From contig NC_067207.1 in NCBI RefSeq assembly GCF_026262505.1, positions 26,876,082 through 26,940,081 on the forward strand: a stretch of 64,000 nucleotides of DNA, read 5' to 3'. Position numbers and translations under genes: made by a program. The notes beneath the pieces are model-generated. The model worked only from the letters and a program-made list of their open reading frames with translations. It did no database searches and was not told where the DNA came from. Of the stretch, positions 52,246-61,515 are shown piece after piece (the stretch's first letter is position 1; every line of letters begins with the position of its first letter). This DNA is from Trichomonas vaginalis G3 (taxonomy: Eukaryota; Parabasalia; Trichomonadida; Trichomonadidae).

Positions 52246-54269
52246 TTAGAAGCCACTGATAACCCCACCATTTGAAATAAGAATTTCTGTAATTTCTTTG
52301 CTATTTTTAATGGCTGCATAATAAAGAGGGGTACATCCATCTTTGTTTTTAGCATTGATATCAGCACCATTTGAAATAAGAATTTCTGCGGTTTCTTTCT
52401 TAGTATTCCCGGCTGCATAATGAAGAGGGGTACATCCATCTTTATCTTTAGCATTGATATCTGCACCATTTGAAATAAGAATTTCTGCAGCTTCTTTGCT
52501 ATTTTTAATGGCTGCTAGATGAAGAGGGGTACATCCGATTTCAGTTTTAGCATTGATATCTGCACCATTTGAAATAAGAATTTCTGCGATTCCTTTCCAT
52601 ATATTACTGGCTGCATAATGAAGAGGGGTAAATCCATATTTGTTTTTAGCATTGATATCTGCACCATTTGAAATAAGAATTTCTGCAGTTTCTTTCCATA
52701 TATTACTGGCTGCATAATGAAGAGGGGTACATCTATCTTCGTCTTTAGCATTGATATCTGCACCATTTGAAATAAGAATTTCTGCGGTTTCTTTGCTATT
52801 ATTCCTGGCTGCATAATGAAGAGGGGTAAATCCATCTTTATCTTTAGCATTGATATCTGCACCATTTGAAATAAGAATTTCTGCGGTTTCTTTGCTATTT
52901 TCTCTGGCTGCTAGATGAAGAGGGGTAAATCCGATTTCAGTTTTAGCATTGATATCAGCACCATTTGAAATAAGAATTTCTGCGGTTTCTTTGCTATTAT
53001 TCCTGGCTGCATAATGAAGAGGGGTAAATCCATCTTTATCTTTAGCATTGATATCTGCACCATTTGAAATAAGAATTTCTGCAATTTCTTTCCAATTATT
53101 ACTGGCTGTATAATGAAGAGGGGTACATCCATATTTGTTTTTAGCATTGATATCTGCACCATTTGAAATAAGAATTTCTGCAATTTCTTTCCAATTATTA
53201 CTGGCTGTATAATGAAGAGGGGTACATCCATCTTTATCTTTAGCATTGATATCTGCACCATTTGAAATAAGAATTTCTGCAGCTTCTTTGCTATTTTTAA
53301 TGGCTGCTAGATGAAGAGGGGTACATCCGATTTCAGTTTTAGCATTGATATCTGCACCATTTGAAATAAAATATTCTAAAAGTGATGAAAGATGGAAATT
53401 AGGAGAATAAACAAAACATGTGTTGATATCATTTGTTTGATCTAAGTAAACTAAAAATGATTGAAGATTATTGTATTTAGAGCACAATTCTAAATCAATT
53501 TTTATATTGTGTTCATTCATCAAAAATGTGACAAAATCGATATTGTGTGATATTATTGCATATTTCATGCATTCATAATCTGGTTTTTGTACTTTCAAGC
53601 ATTCATTCATAATAGCTTGATTTCCACCCAAAAAAGAATATCTAAGACAATCTGGAGTGATTTCTGATTGAAATTTCGTTATTAAGATCTTAAAACAATC
53701 AACAGATCCATGATAACAACATAATTCAAGTAACGAAATACCTCTTGAATATGGATATAAATCACTTTTTAATTTTTGATTTTTATCAAATCCTTCGCTT
53801 TCTGTAAAAATTATAAATGATATTTTGTCATCATACATAATAGATCTGTGAATTGTATTTTGTTCGTGAATATCAGATGAATAATGAGAATCTTCAAATT
53901 CGTTAAAAAAAATTCTCCCATTTTCATTCAAGACTATATTGTATTCTTTGTAGAAAAGGTAATTAAAAACGTCGTTGATTTTGTTGACCTGATTTAGATG
54001 GAATTCGTCAACAATTTGTTTGACAACCGCTAAATATGACTTCATGAAGCAGTTGTTATAAATTGAAAGTTGAGATATTTATTTTATTGATCTCACAGGC
54101 GGAGAGGATTAGAGTCAATCAGGTTTTGTTTGATTTTGTTGTAAATTGCGTTTAATTTTTCTTCGTCATTTGTTTTCAGCCGGTACAAAGCATCAGAGGC
54201 ATCATTATATCCTGTAAAAATCTCCATCAATTTGTCATAATGGGCTTGGTGAGTTTCTCCCTTGGACAT
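52246..54269 (-). pseudogene. Ankyrin protein ANK3, 11 repeats, 5' part scrambled
   Basis: ATG 54269 begins the usual N-terminus, but 54064-54115 carries several indels compared with ANK1 (around the IPPGEIINKIS codons), so the open frame only starts at 54045. From there it is intact: N-terminal domain, 11 ankyrin repeats, end ISNGGVISGF. Repeats are a different mosaic from ANK2 although the two lie at mirror positions, so repeats have been shuffled since the inverted duplication. Confidence 0.82.
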
Positions 54270-54598
54270 CAAACAAAAATTTTCAAAAAAAACTAGTCAA
54301 ATGTGAACTCAAAAAATGACTAATTTTTTTAAAAAAATAGCACGATGCATATAAGAAATGAAAATATTGATTTAATTGGTCATAATTTTGAATTTTAGAT
54401 GTCGTAATTTTCGATAAATTTCTCAAAACTCGATACACATTTTTACAGTCAGATTTTTCGTGAGACTACCTTTTTCGATACACATTTTTTTTTCAAATTC
54501 AGAGACTTTAATTAGGAAAATATATAATAGCATTTAGTACATATTACTGATATGGGTTTAACTTGTTCTCATTTATTGGAAAAAAAAATATCAAACAT

Positions 54599-56074
54599 TT
54601 ATTCTTTTTGCTGCATCGCTCTTGCAGCACCTGAACGTTTCAGTTGCTGAATAATAAAAATAAATACAAGCAAGATGAATCCGATGACAAGCCAATTTCC
54701 GGAAGAATTTTGTTGTTTCAATCTTTCTTCCATATCCTGCATTGTCTTTTCTATATCATTATTAATCTTTTGGAGGTTTTCCAAGCCTTGTTCTGCTTCA
54801 TCTGCCCTTTGAAGGCAAGTTTTTGTTTCAGAACTGACATCTGCCGCATATCTCTTAATTCCACTGAGTCTGGCACCAAGTATCTCTGCAGATCTATTCA
54901 CAGGATCAAGTCCGTCGGCTCCACTTTTCGCAACAGATAATAATTCTTTTTCAACTTCGGCAACAGCTGAAGAAGGAGCTGGCAATGGTGCAACAGCTCT
55001 TGATATACCTGTTGCGAATCGTTTTGCGACATCATCGAGGTTTCTTAAATCAATTGGACCAAATTTTTGATCTAAAGAGTTTTCTATGGCAATGTTAACT
55101 CCGCATGAGGCCAAAATATTTACAGGGTCTGTTCCTTTCAGTAAAAGTTGGGTTAATATCATTCTTATCGTATTTGCATCGCATGGACTTTCAGGAAGGC
55201 CGTAATCCCTTTGGAATTTGTTAACAGTAGCTGTAACTGAGTGATAAATGTTTTCGGACTGAGTGTCTTCGTATCCGAGTTTTCCTAACGCTAATCTAAC
55301 AAATCTGAACAAAGCTCTTATTTGTTTGACAGCAGAAGGCGTAATTGCGCAATCACTCATGTAAATGGTACTAAAACAATCATTGACAAATTGACGAAAT
55401 TGAAGTCTTAATGAAGAAAATAGGAAATAATGATCAGAAAAGATAACATTTTTGTTTGTATATCCGAAAAATAGTAAAAGAGAGTTAAGCTCGTTGTAAA
55501 GTGATGCCAATGATACAACATGAGCAGAATCAATATCATATTTTTTGTGGTAAAGCTGTGAAAGTTTGTCAATATCTTGTAATGACTTAAACAAGTTTAG
55601 AGAAAGCTGCGGAATTATGTCAAGATGATAAAAAGCAACAAGTTCATAAAATTCTTTTGAAACAAGTTGCCAATTTCCTTCTTTAACTGTTACATATCGT
55701 GACTGCGTCGTGATTTTAACAAGATTTTCTTGCGTCATATATAAAATTGTTCCGTTGGATGTAATTGTTGAATCAAAACCAAGTTTTTTAAAGTCAGGAG
55801 TGCCAGAAGGGAAATGATACTGGTAGAAATTCACAGATGCACCATTTTTTTGTACAGGTACAAGCGTATATGGGAATTCTGGAGTTTCTAATTTATCAAT
55901 TAAGCAATAGAGCTTATATCCATTGATAACAAAAGGTTCTTGAGTTGCTTGAACGGCTTTTCCAAAGAATAAATATGGATTTGTCTGGATTGTTTCAGGA
56001 AAAAGATAAATGTTATTTTTATCAAGCATAAAAAATATGAATATTTTTTGAAACGATTCAGATATATAAGTCAT
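54599..56074 (-). CDS. Tail-anchored membrane protein, intact copy 2, 491 aa
   Basis: The N-terminal ~230 aa form an unrecognised mixed alpha/beta domain (NIYLFPETIQTNPYLFFGKA...). Residues ~245-310 resemble a peptidoglycan-binding-1-like three-helix fold (LGKLGYEDTQ, VNKFQRDYGLPESPCDANTI). A linker with PLPAPSSA follows, then a coiled-coil segment (~400-455, ENLQKINNDIEKTMQDMEER). A single C-terminal membrane helix (~462-480, WLVIGFILLVFIFII) precedes a short basic tail. This is a tail-anchor topology, as in SNAREs, with the N-terminal part in the cytosol. No known family assigned. It lies between two divergent ankyrin genes. Confidence 0.7.
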   Translation of the reverse strand: MTYISESFQKIFIFFMLDKNNIYLFPETIQTNPYLFFGKAVQATQEPFVINGYKLYCLIDKLETPEFPYTLVPVQKNGASVNFYQYHFPSGTPDFKKLGFDSTITSNGTILYMTQENLVKITTQSRYVTVKEGNWQLVSKEFYELVAFYHLDIIPQLSLNLFKSLQDIDKLSQLYHKKYDIDSAHVVSLASLYNELNSLLLFFGYTNKNVIFSDHYFLFSSLRLQFRQFVNDCFSTIYMSDCAITPSAVKQIRALFRFVRLALGKLGYEDTQSENIYHSVTATVNKFQRDYGLPESPCDANTIRMILTQLLLKGTDPVNILASCGVNIAIENSLDQKFGPIDLRNLDDVAKRFATGISRAVAPLPAPSSAVAEVEKELLSVAKSGADGLDPVNRSAEILGARLSGIKRYAADVSSETKTCLQRADEAEQGLENLQKINNDIEKTMQDMEERLKQQNSSGNWLVIGFILLVFIFIIQQLKRSGAARAMQQKE

Positions 56075-57255
56075 AATATGTTAAACAAAATGATACATAT
56101 ATTGGTAAAGCTTAATTTTCATTCATTTCCAAAACGGGTCTGTTCAAAGAAACATCAATAGGAAAAAAGATGTATTAGTACAGTTTGTATGTAATTTGTG
56201 TTCAAATATATTTTTGAGTAATTGTCATTTAATTCTATCGGCGCGAAGCGCTGATAGAATTAAGACAGTGTATATATAGAGGACAACACAGTAACTTTTG
56301 ACATTATGAATTTACAGTAAATTAGCATCCTATATTTATATTTTCTATGACTTAATTTTGATAGTTTTCGTTCAGAAATTTTAATCATATTTTAAGTAAA
56401 CATATATTAGTATTCTTCATTATTTGTTTGCCGCTTTGCGCCAACTAAATAGTGTATAATTCAATTTTTTCAAAAAATTATTTAATTTGGCCGAAGGTGG
56501 CGTACTTGCCCGAAGGGCAAGTACGCCACCTGAGGCCCCAAATTATATTTGATCAAATATATATCTTCGCACTGCAGATCAATAAATCACATGATATGCT
56601 TGTCCAATAAATGAGAACAAGTTAAACCCATATCAGTAATATGTACTTAATACTATTATATATTTTCCTAATTAATGTCTCTGATTTTTCTCGGTATTTC
56701 AAAAAAAAAATATGTATCGGGGCAGATTATTAAATTTTAAGCTATACAATTTCCTAAGTAGAGCTTTATATTTTGAAAGAATAGAACGATTGGATATATT
56801 CTTATTAAGTATAAATGACATCGATTTTAAATTGCATATATGTCAACACTGTTTCTGACATTTTTGTAAATACAAAGTACTAGACTACTATGCATGAAGA
56901 AAACTTCAATTTCTCTCCACAATTAAGAGAAGTTTGGAGTTTTATTACTGAGGAAAATCCGCTTGAAGTTGTTCATGAGAATTTTTTTTTCCTTGCGAAT
57001 AACGTGTATTTTTTTGTGGACCTACCTTTCGGTAAAAATGTGTATCGAGAAAGGTAGTCTCACGTAAAATCTGATGGTAAAAATGTGTATCGAGTTTTGA
57101 GAAATTTATCGAAAATTACGATCTATAAATTCAAAAATTATTGACCAATTAAATCAATATTTTTCATTTCTTTAATGCATCGTGCTATTTTTTTTAAAAA
57201 ATTAGTCATTTTTTGAGTTCACATTTGACTAGTTTTTTTTTGAAATTTTTGTTTG

Positions 57256-58773
57256 ATGTCCAAGGGAGAAACTCACCAAGCCCATTATGACAAATTGATG
57301 GAGATTTTTACAGGATTAATAATGATCCTCTGATGCTTTGTACCGGCTGAAAACAAATGACGAAGAAAAATTAAACGCAATTTACAACAAAATCAAACAA
57401 ACCTGATTGACTCTTATCGAAATTCGCCTAGTGAGATTATCAATAAATATCTCAACTTTCAATTTATAACAACTGCTTCATGAAGTCATATTTAGCGGTT
57501 GTCAAACAAATTGTTTGACGAATTCCATCTAAATCAGGTCAACAAAATCAACGACGTTTTTAATTACCTTTTCTACAAAGAATACAATATAGTCTTGAAT
57601 GAAAATGGGAGAATTTTTTTTAACGAATTTGAAGATTCTCATTATTCATCTGATATTCACGAACAAAATACAATTCACAGATCTATTATGTATGATGACA
57701 AAATATCATTTATAAATTTTACAGAAAGAGAAGGATTTGATAAAAATCAAAAATTAAAAAGTGATTTATATCCATATTCAAGAGGTATTTCGTTACTTGA
57801 ATTATGTTGTTATCATGGATCTGTTGATTGTTTTAAGATCTTAATAACGAAATTTCAATCAGAAATCACTCCAGATTGTCTTAGATATTCTTTTTTGGGT
57901 GGAAATCAAGCTATTATGAATGAATGCTTGAAAGTACAAAAACCAGATTATGAATGCATGAAATATGCAATAATATCACACAATATCGATTTTGTCACAT
58001 TTTTGATGAATAAACACAATATAAAAATTGATTTAGAATTGTGCTCTAAATACAATAATCTTCAATCATTTTTAGTTTACTTAGATCAAACAAATGATAT
58101 CAACACATGTTTTGTTTATTCTCCTAATTTCCATCTTTCATCACTTTTAGAATATTTTATTTCAAATGGTGCAGATATCAATGCTAAAGACAAATATGGA
58201 TGTACCCCTCTTCATTATACAGCCAGTAATAATTGGAAAGAAACTGCAGAAATTCTTATTTCAAATGGTGCAGATATCAATGCTAAAGACAAATATGGAT
58301 GTACCCCTCTTCATTATACAGCCAGTAATAATTGGAAAGAAATTGCAGAAATTCTTATTTCAAATGGTGCAGATATCAATGCTAAAGATAAAGATGGATT
58401 TACCCCTCTTCATTATGCAGCCAGGAATAATAGCAAAGAAACCGCAGAAATTCTTATTTCAAATGGTGCTGATATCAATGCTAAAACTGAAATCGGATTT
58501 ACCCCTCTTCATCTAGCAGCCAGAGAAAATAGCAAAGAAACCGCAGAAATTCTTATTTCAAATGGTGCAGATATCAATGCTAAAACTGAAATCGGATTTA
58601 CCCCTCTTCATCTAGCAGCCAGAGAAAATAGCAAAGAAACCGCAGAAATTCTTATTTCAAATGGTGCAGATATCAATGCTAAAGATAAAGATGGATGTAC
58701 CCCTCTTCATTATGCATCCAGTAATAATTGGAAAGAAATCCTTAATTCAAACAAGGCAAGACTGTCAAGTTGA
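57256..58773 (+). pseudogene. Ankyrin protein ANK4, six repeats, 5' part disrupted
   Basis: ATG 57256 starts the usual N-terminus, but at least four small indels between 57310 and 57520 (for example an extra T in CAAATTGTTTGACG) break the frame. From about 57515 it is open to 58773: N-terminal domain, six ankyrin repeats, end LNSNKARLSS as in ANK1. It is the mirror partner of ANK1 but has 14 fewer repeats. The upstream 57120-57250 also has several small differences from the other copies, consistent with low-quality sequence or decay. Confidence 0.8.
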
Positions 58774-58875
58774 ATTTCGTAAAGGCAAAGGTTCAAGAGA
58801 GGGTCCCCTTATTTTTCATTTATTTATTTATAATAATAAAGACTCATATTTCCAGACTATACTTGTTTTTTTTTT

Positions 58876-60127
58876 TGTTGTAAACAGAAATTCATCAAAA
58901 GTGACACTTCAGAAAAGCTAAAATATTGAATTTTTGGAACTTTTGATAGAGCACGTTTTTAAATATTAATTAAAGTAAATGTATATTTTGTAAAGATTCT
59001 TTTTAATAAAAAATAAAATTTTGAAGAAGAACACAAAATCTTCTGAAAAATAATATCACATAAACTCATATTATTTTCTAATATATAACTATTTTATATA
59101 AAAATCAAATTCAATGATCTTAAAAGCGAAGGATAAACCTCAAAATTTACGAATATAATGAGTGGAATATAATGCTTATCTATCATAAAACCATATGAAA
59201 TATCAATTTTTGCTTTACGCCTAATTTTTGACGACAATTAGCAAAAAATGTTAAATGTTAACACTCAGTCCATTTGAATATGAAAAATAAAATTGACTTT
59301 GATTAAATGTTTATTTATCATGCAATTCTTCTTGCGACCAAAGATTTGAATAAAATTTCAAAAAATAAGATAGCTTAAAAAATAATATACGGTAGTGTTT
59401 ACTAATAGATGAATAGTATATAAATTCTATTAAAATGGATTTGATCCAAAAAAATATATAAAATTTGATCATAAATAAAATCGTTTTAAATTACTTCTTC
59501 ATTTAAATTAAATAACAATTATTTTTGGTTTTATATTTTTTTGGATCAAATCCATTTTAATAGAATTTATATACTATTCATCTATTAGTAAACACTACCG
59601 TATATTATTTTTTAAGCTATCTTATTTTTTGAAATTTTATTCAAATCTTTGGTCGCAAGAAGAATTGCATGATAAATAAAACATTTAATCAAAGTCAATT
59701 TTATTTTTCATATTCAAATGGACTGAGTGTTAACATTTAACATTTTTTGCTAATTGTCGTCAAAAATTAGGCGTAAAGCAAAAATTGATATTTCATATGG
59801 TTTTATGATAGATAAGCATTATATTCCCACTCATTATATTCGTAAATTTTGAGGTTTATCCTTCGCTTTTAAGATCATTGAATTTGATTTTTATATAAAA
59901 TAGTTATATATTAGAAAATAATATGAGTTTATGTGATATTATTTTTCAGAAGATTTCATTCTATATGCCTATGAAAAGTACTCTCAAAACTAACTTTTTC
60001 CTAATTATAATTAAATCTAGAATATTGTATTATACTTAGTATTATTTCATTTTTCTCATTCAATTTAGAATTTACAAATGTCAAAAAACTGCGAGCTGTC
60101 ACTTTTGATGAATTTCTGTTTATTACA
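58876..60127. mobile_element. Foldback/MITE-like element, copy 2 (1,252 bp)
   Basis: Same ends and arms as 25758-27012, flanked by TTTT (58872-58875 and 60128-60131). The central loop is in the opposite orientation to copy 1: the AACAATTATTTTTGG-type sequence is on the right here and on the left in copy 1. No gene. It is inserted at the right edge of the large palindrome. Confidence 0.85.
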
Positions 60128-60298
60128 TTTTATATATTAATTTTTTTTCTTTTACAATTCTTTATTCGCTCATGTATATAAATTATGCGTTTTAAAATGA
60201 CTCTGATTTAAAAACTTATGAGTTTGAGATCTGTTAATATGCGGTTAACAAAATGGTTACATATAGTTTTGAATAATTCCATTAGAGAGAGATTCAAA

Positions 60299-60299
<1 letters not shown>
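60128..60299. other. Short gene-free junction segment
   Basis: AT-rich sequence between foldback copy 2 and the poly-A run. Nothing recognised. Confidence 0.4.

Positions 60300-60382
<83 letters not shown>
60300..60382 (+). repeat. Poly-A run, 83 bases
   Basis: Uninterrupted A from 60300 to 60382. It marks an abrupt change from foldback/palindrome DNA to Maverick-type DNA. It could be a real homopolymer or an assembly join. Confidence 0.95.
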
Positions 60383-60384
<2 letters not shown>

Positions 60385-60388
60385 AAGT

Positions 60389-60421
60389 GGGGCTTCCAGG
60401 CACTTCGTGCCTTCTAGCCCT
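60389..60421. other. GC-rich hairpin next to the poly-A run
   Basis: GGCACTTCGTGCC inside a larger inverted GGGGCT ... AGCCCT. It resembles the TTCG-looped hairpins at 45895 and 46164. Confidence 0.5.
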
Positions 60422-60571
60422 GAAGATGTTTAGTATAAATGAAGTCTTAGAGGACAAACATGACTATGAGTTTTGATATGACAAGATAGAATATGAGAGA
60501 GGTCCTATAAACCGGAGAAAGTGTTATATAAACATCTGTCATATTACTCAGAATATTATACAGAATTCAAT

Positions 60572-60633
60572 AAAAATATATTTTAGGTGAAGAGGTGAGA
60601 TTTCACCTGTTTTTTCACCTCATTTTTCACCTC
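60572..60633 (+). promoter_or_regulatory. Five-unit structured motif, GGTGA type (site 1)
   Basis: Leader AAAAATATATTTTA, direct units AGGTGAAG and AGGTGA, then TTCACCT, TTCACCTC, TTCACCTC at 12-bp steps. Confidence 0.7.
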
Positions 60634-60648
60634 TTGAATTTTCATGAA

Positions 60649-60834
60649 TTTCATCGTAAAGACTTTGTCAAGATTTCATCGTAAAGACTTTGTCAAGATT
60701 TCATCGTAAAGACTTTGTCAAAACTTCATCGTAAAGACTTTGTCAAAACTTCATCGTAAAGACTTTGTCAAGATTTCTTCGTAAAGACTTTGTCAAGATT
60801 TCTTCGTAAAGACTTTGTCAAAACTTCATCGTAA
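60649..60834 (+). repeat. 25-bp tandem repeat, seven full copies plus a partial
   Basis: Unit CGTAAAGACTTTGTCAAGAT followed by TTCAT; GACTTTGTCA recurs every 25 bp from 60661 to 60811. Confidence 0.9.
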
Positions 60835-60849
60835 TGAGCGTAAATCAGA

Positions 60850-60911
60850 CAAAAATATATTTTAGGGTAGAAGGGTATATCTACCCCGTTTTCTACCCTC
60901 TTTTCTACCCC
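60850..60911 (+). promoter_or_regulatory. Five-unit structured motif, GGGTA type
   Basis: Leader AAAAATATATTTTA, direct units GGGTAGAA and GGGTATA, then TCTACCCC, TCTACCC, TCTACCCC at 12-bp steps. It is embedded among GGTGA-type sites. Confidence 0.7.
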
Positions 60912-60966
60912 ATATGTACTTACTGAAAAAGTATGTGTTCCATCTGTCATTTTACTCAGAATTTTA

Positions 60967-61032
60967 CACCAAAAATAATGTTTAGGTGAAGAGGTGAGAT
61001 TTCACCTGTTTTTTCACCTAATTTTTCACCTC
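60967..61032 (+). promoter_or_regulatory. Five-unit structured motif, GGTGA type (site 2)
   Basis: Leader ACACCAAAAATAATGTTTA, then the same unit order as site 1. Confidence 0.7.
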
Positions 61033-61051
61033 TTGAATTTTCATGAAATTT

Positions 61052-61118
61052 ACACCAAAAATAATGTTTAGGTGAAGAGGTGAGATTTCACCTGTTTTTT
61101 CACCTAATTTTTCACCCT
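61052..61118 (+). promoter_or_regulatory. Five-unit structured motif, GGTGA type (site 3)
   Basis: A near-identical tandem copy of site 2, with one extra C in the last unit. Confidence 0.7.
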
Positions 61119-61159
61119 CTTGAATTTTCATGAAATTTACACCAAAAATATACTACTAG

Positions 61160-61478
61160 GGTCATTTACGAAGAAATCTCAACAAAGTCTTTACGATGAA
61201 ATCTTGACAAAGTCTTTACGAAGAAATCTCAACAAAACATAGACAAGAAAGTTCATGAGAAATTAGATGAAGAAGTCTTAACAAAGTCTTTACGAAGAAA
61301 TTCATGAAAATTCAAGAGGTGAGAAATGAGGTGAAAAAAGAGGTGAAATCTCACCTCTTCACCTAAACATTATTTTTGGGTCATTTACGAAGAAATCTCA
61401 ACAAAGTCTTTACGAAGAAATCTCAACAAAGTCTTTACGAAGAAGTCTTAACAAAGTCTTTACGAAGAAGTCACAATA
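61160..61478 (-). repeat. 25-bp tandem repeat, inverted arrays
   Basis: Units of ACGAAGAAATCTCAACAAAG followed by TCTTT, the reverse-strand relative of 60649-60834, in two groups (61160-61290 and 61385-61478) around site 4 of the structured motif. Confidence 0.85.
61315..61380 (-). promoter_or_regulatory. Five-unit structured motif, GGTGA type (site 4, inverted)
   Basis: Minus-strand copy with leader CCCAAAAATAATGTTTA and the five GGTGA/TCACC units. Confidence 0.7.
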
Positions 61479-61515
61479 AACATCTGTCAAAAGCCGCTTT
61501 TTAACTTCACTTAAA

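Larger units (their letters stand above)
42170..58866. repeat. ~16.7-kb imperfect palindrome
   Basis: The left arm is 42170-51100 and the right arm 51120-58866, with a 19-base central spacer. The innermost ~5 kb of each arm (to ~45.8 and ~56.6 kb) is nearly identical; outer parts differ mainly in ankyrin-repeat number. The right arm ends where foldback copy 2 is inserted. Each arm is itself partly palindromic: the ankyrin 5' region (45170-45830) is inverted again at 47840-48150. The result is four ankyrin genes and two copies of the membrane-protein gene. Confidence 0.88.

Noticed and set aside
60218-60433. 71-codon frame with a poly-Lys stretch
   Set aside because: Created by the poly-A run.
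60424-60600. Small gene starting MFSINEVLEDKHDYEF near 60428
   Set aside because: Stops after 16 codons at a TGA; the following open text is short and runs into a structured motif. It may be a relic but cannot be supported.
60649-60834. CRISPR-like 25-bp repeats
   Set aside because: The repeats are back to back without spacers and no cas-like gene is present; the organism is eukaryotic.
60768-60950. 60-codon minus-strand gene starting MTDGTHTF
   Set aside because: More than half of it reads through the 25-bp repeats and a structured motif; no independent support.
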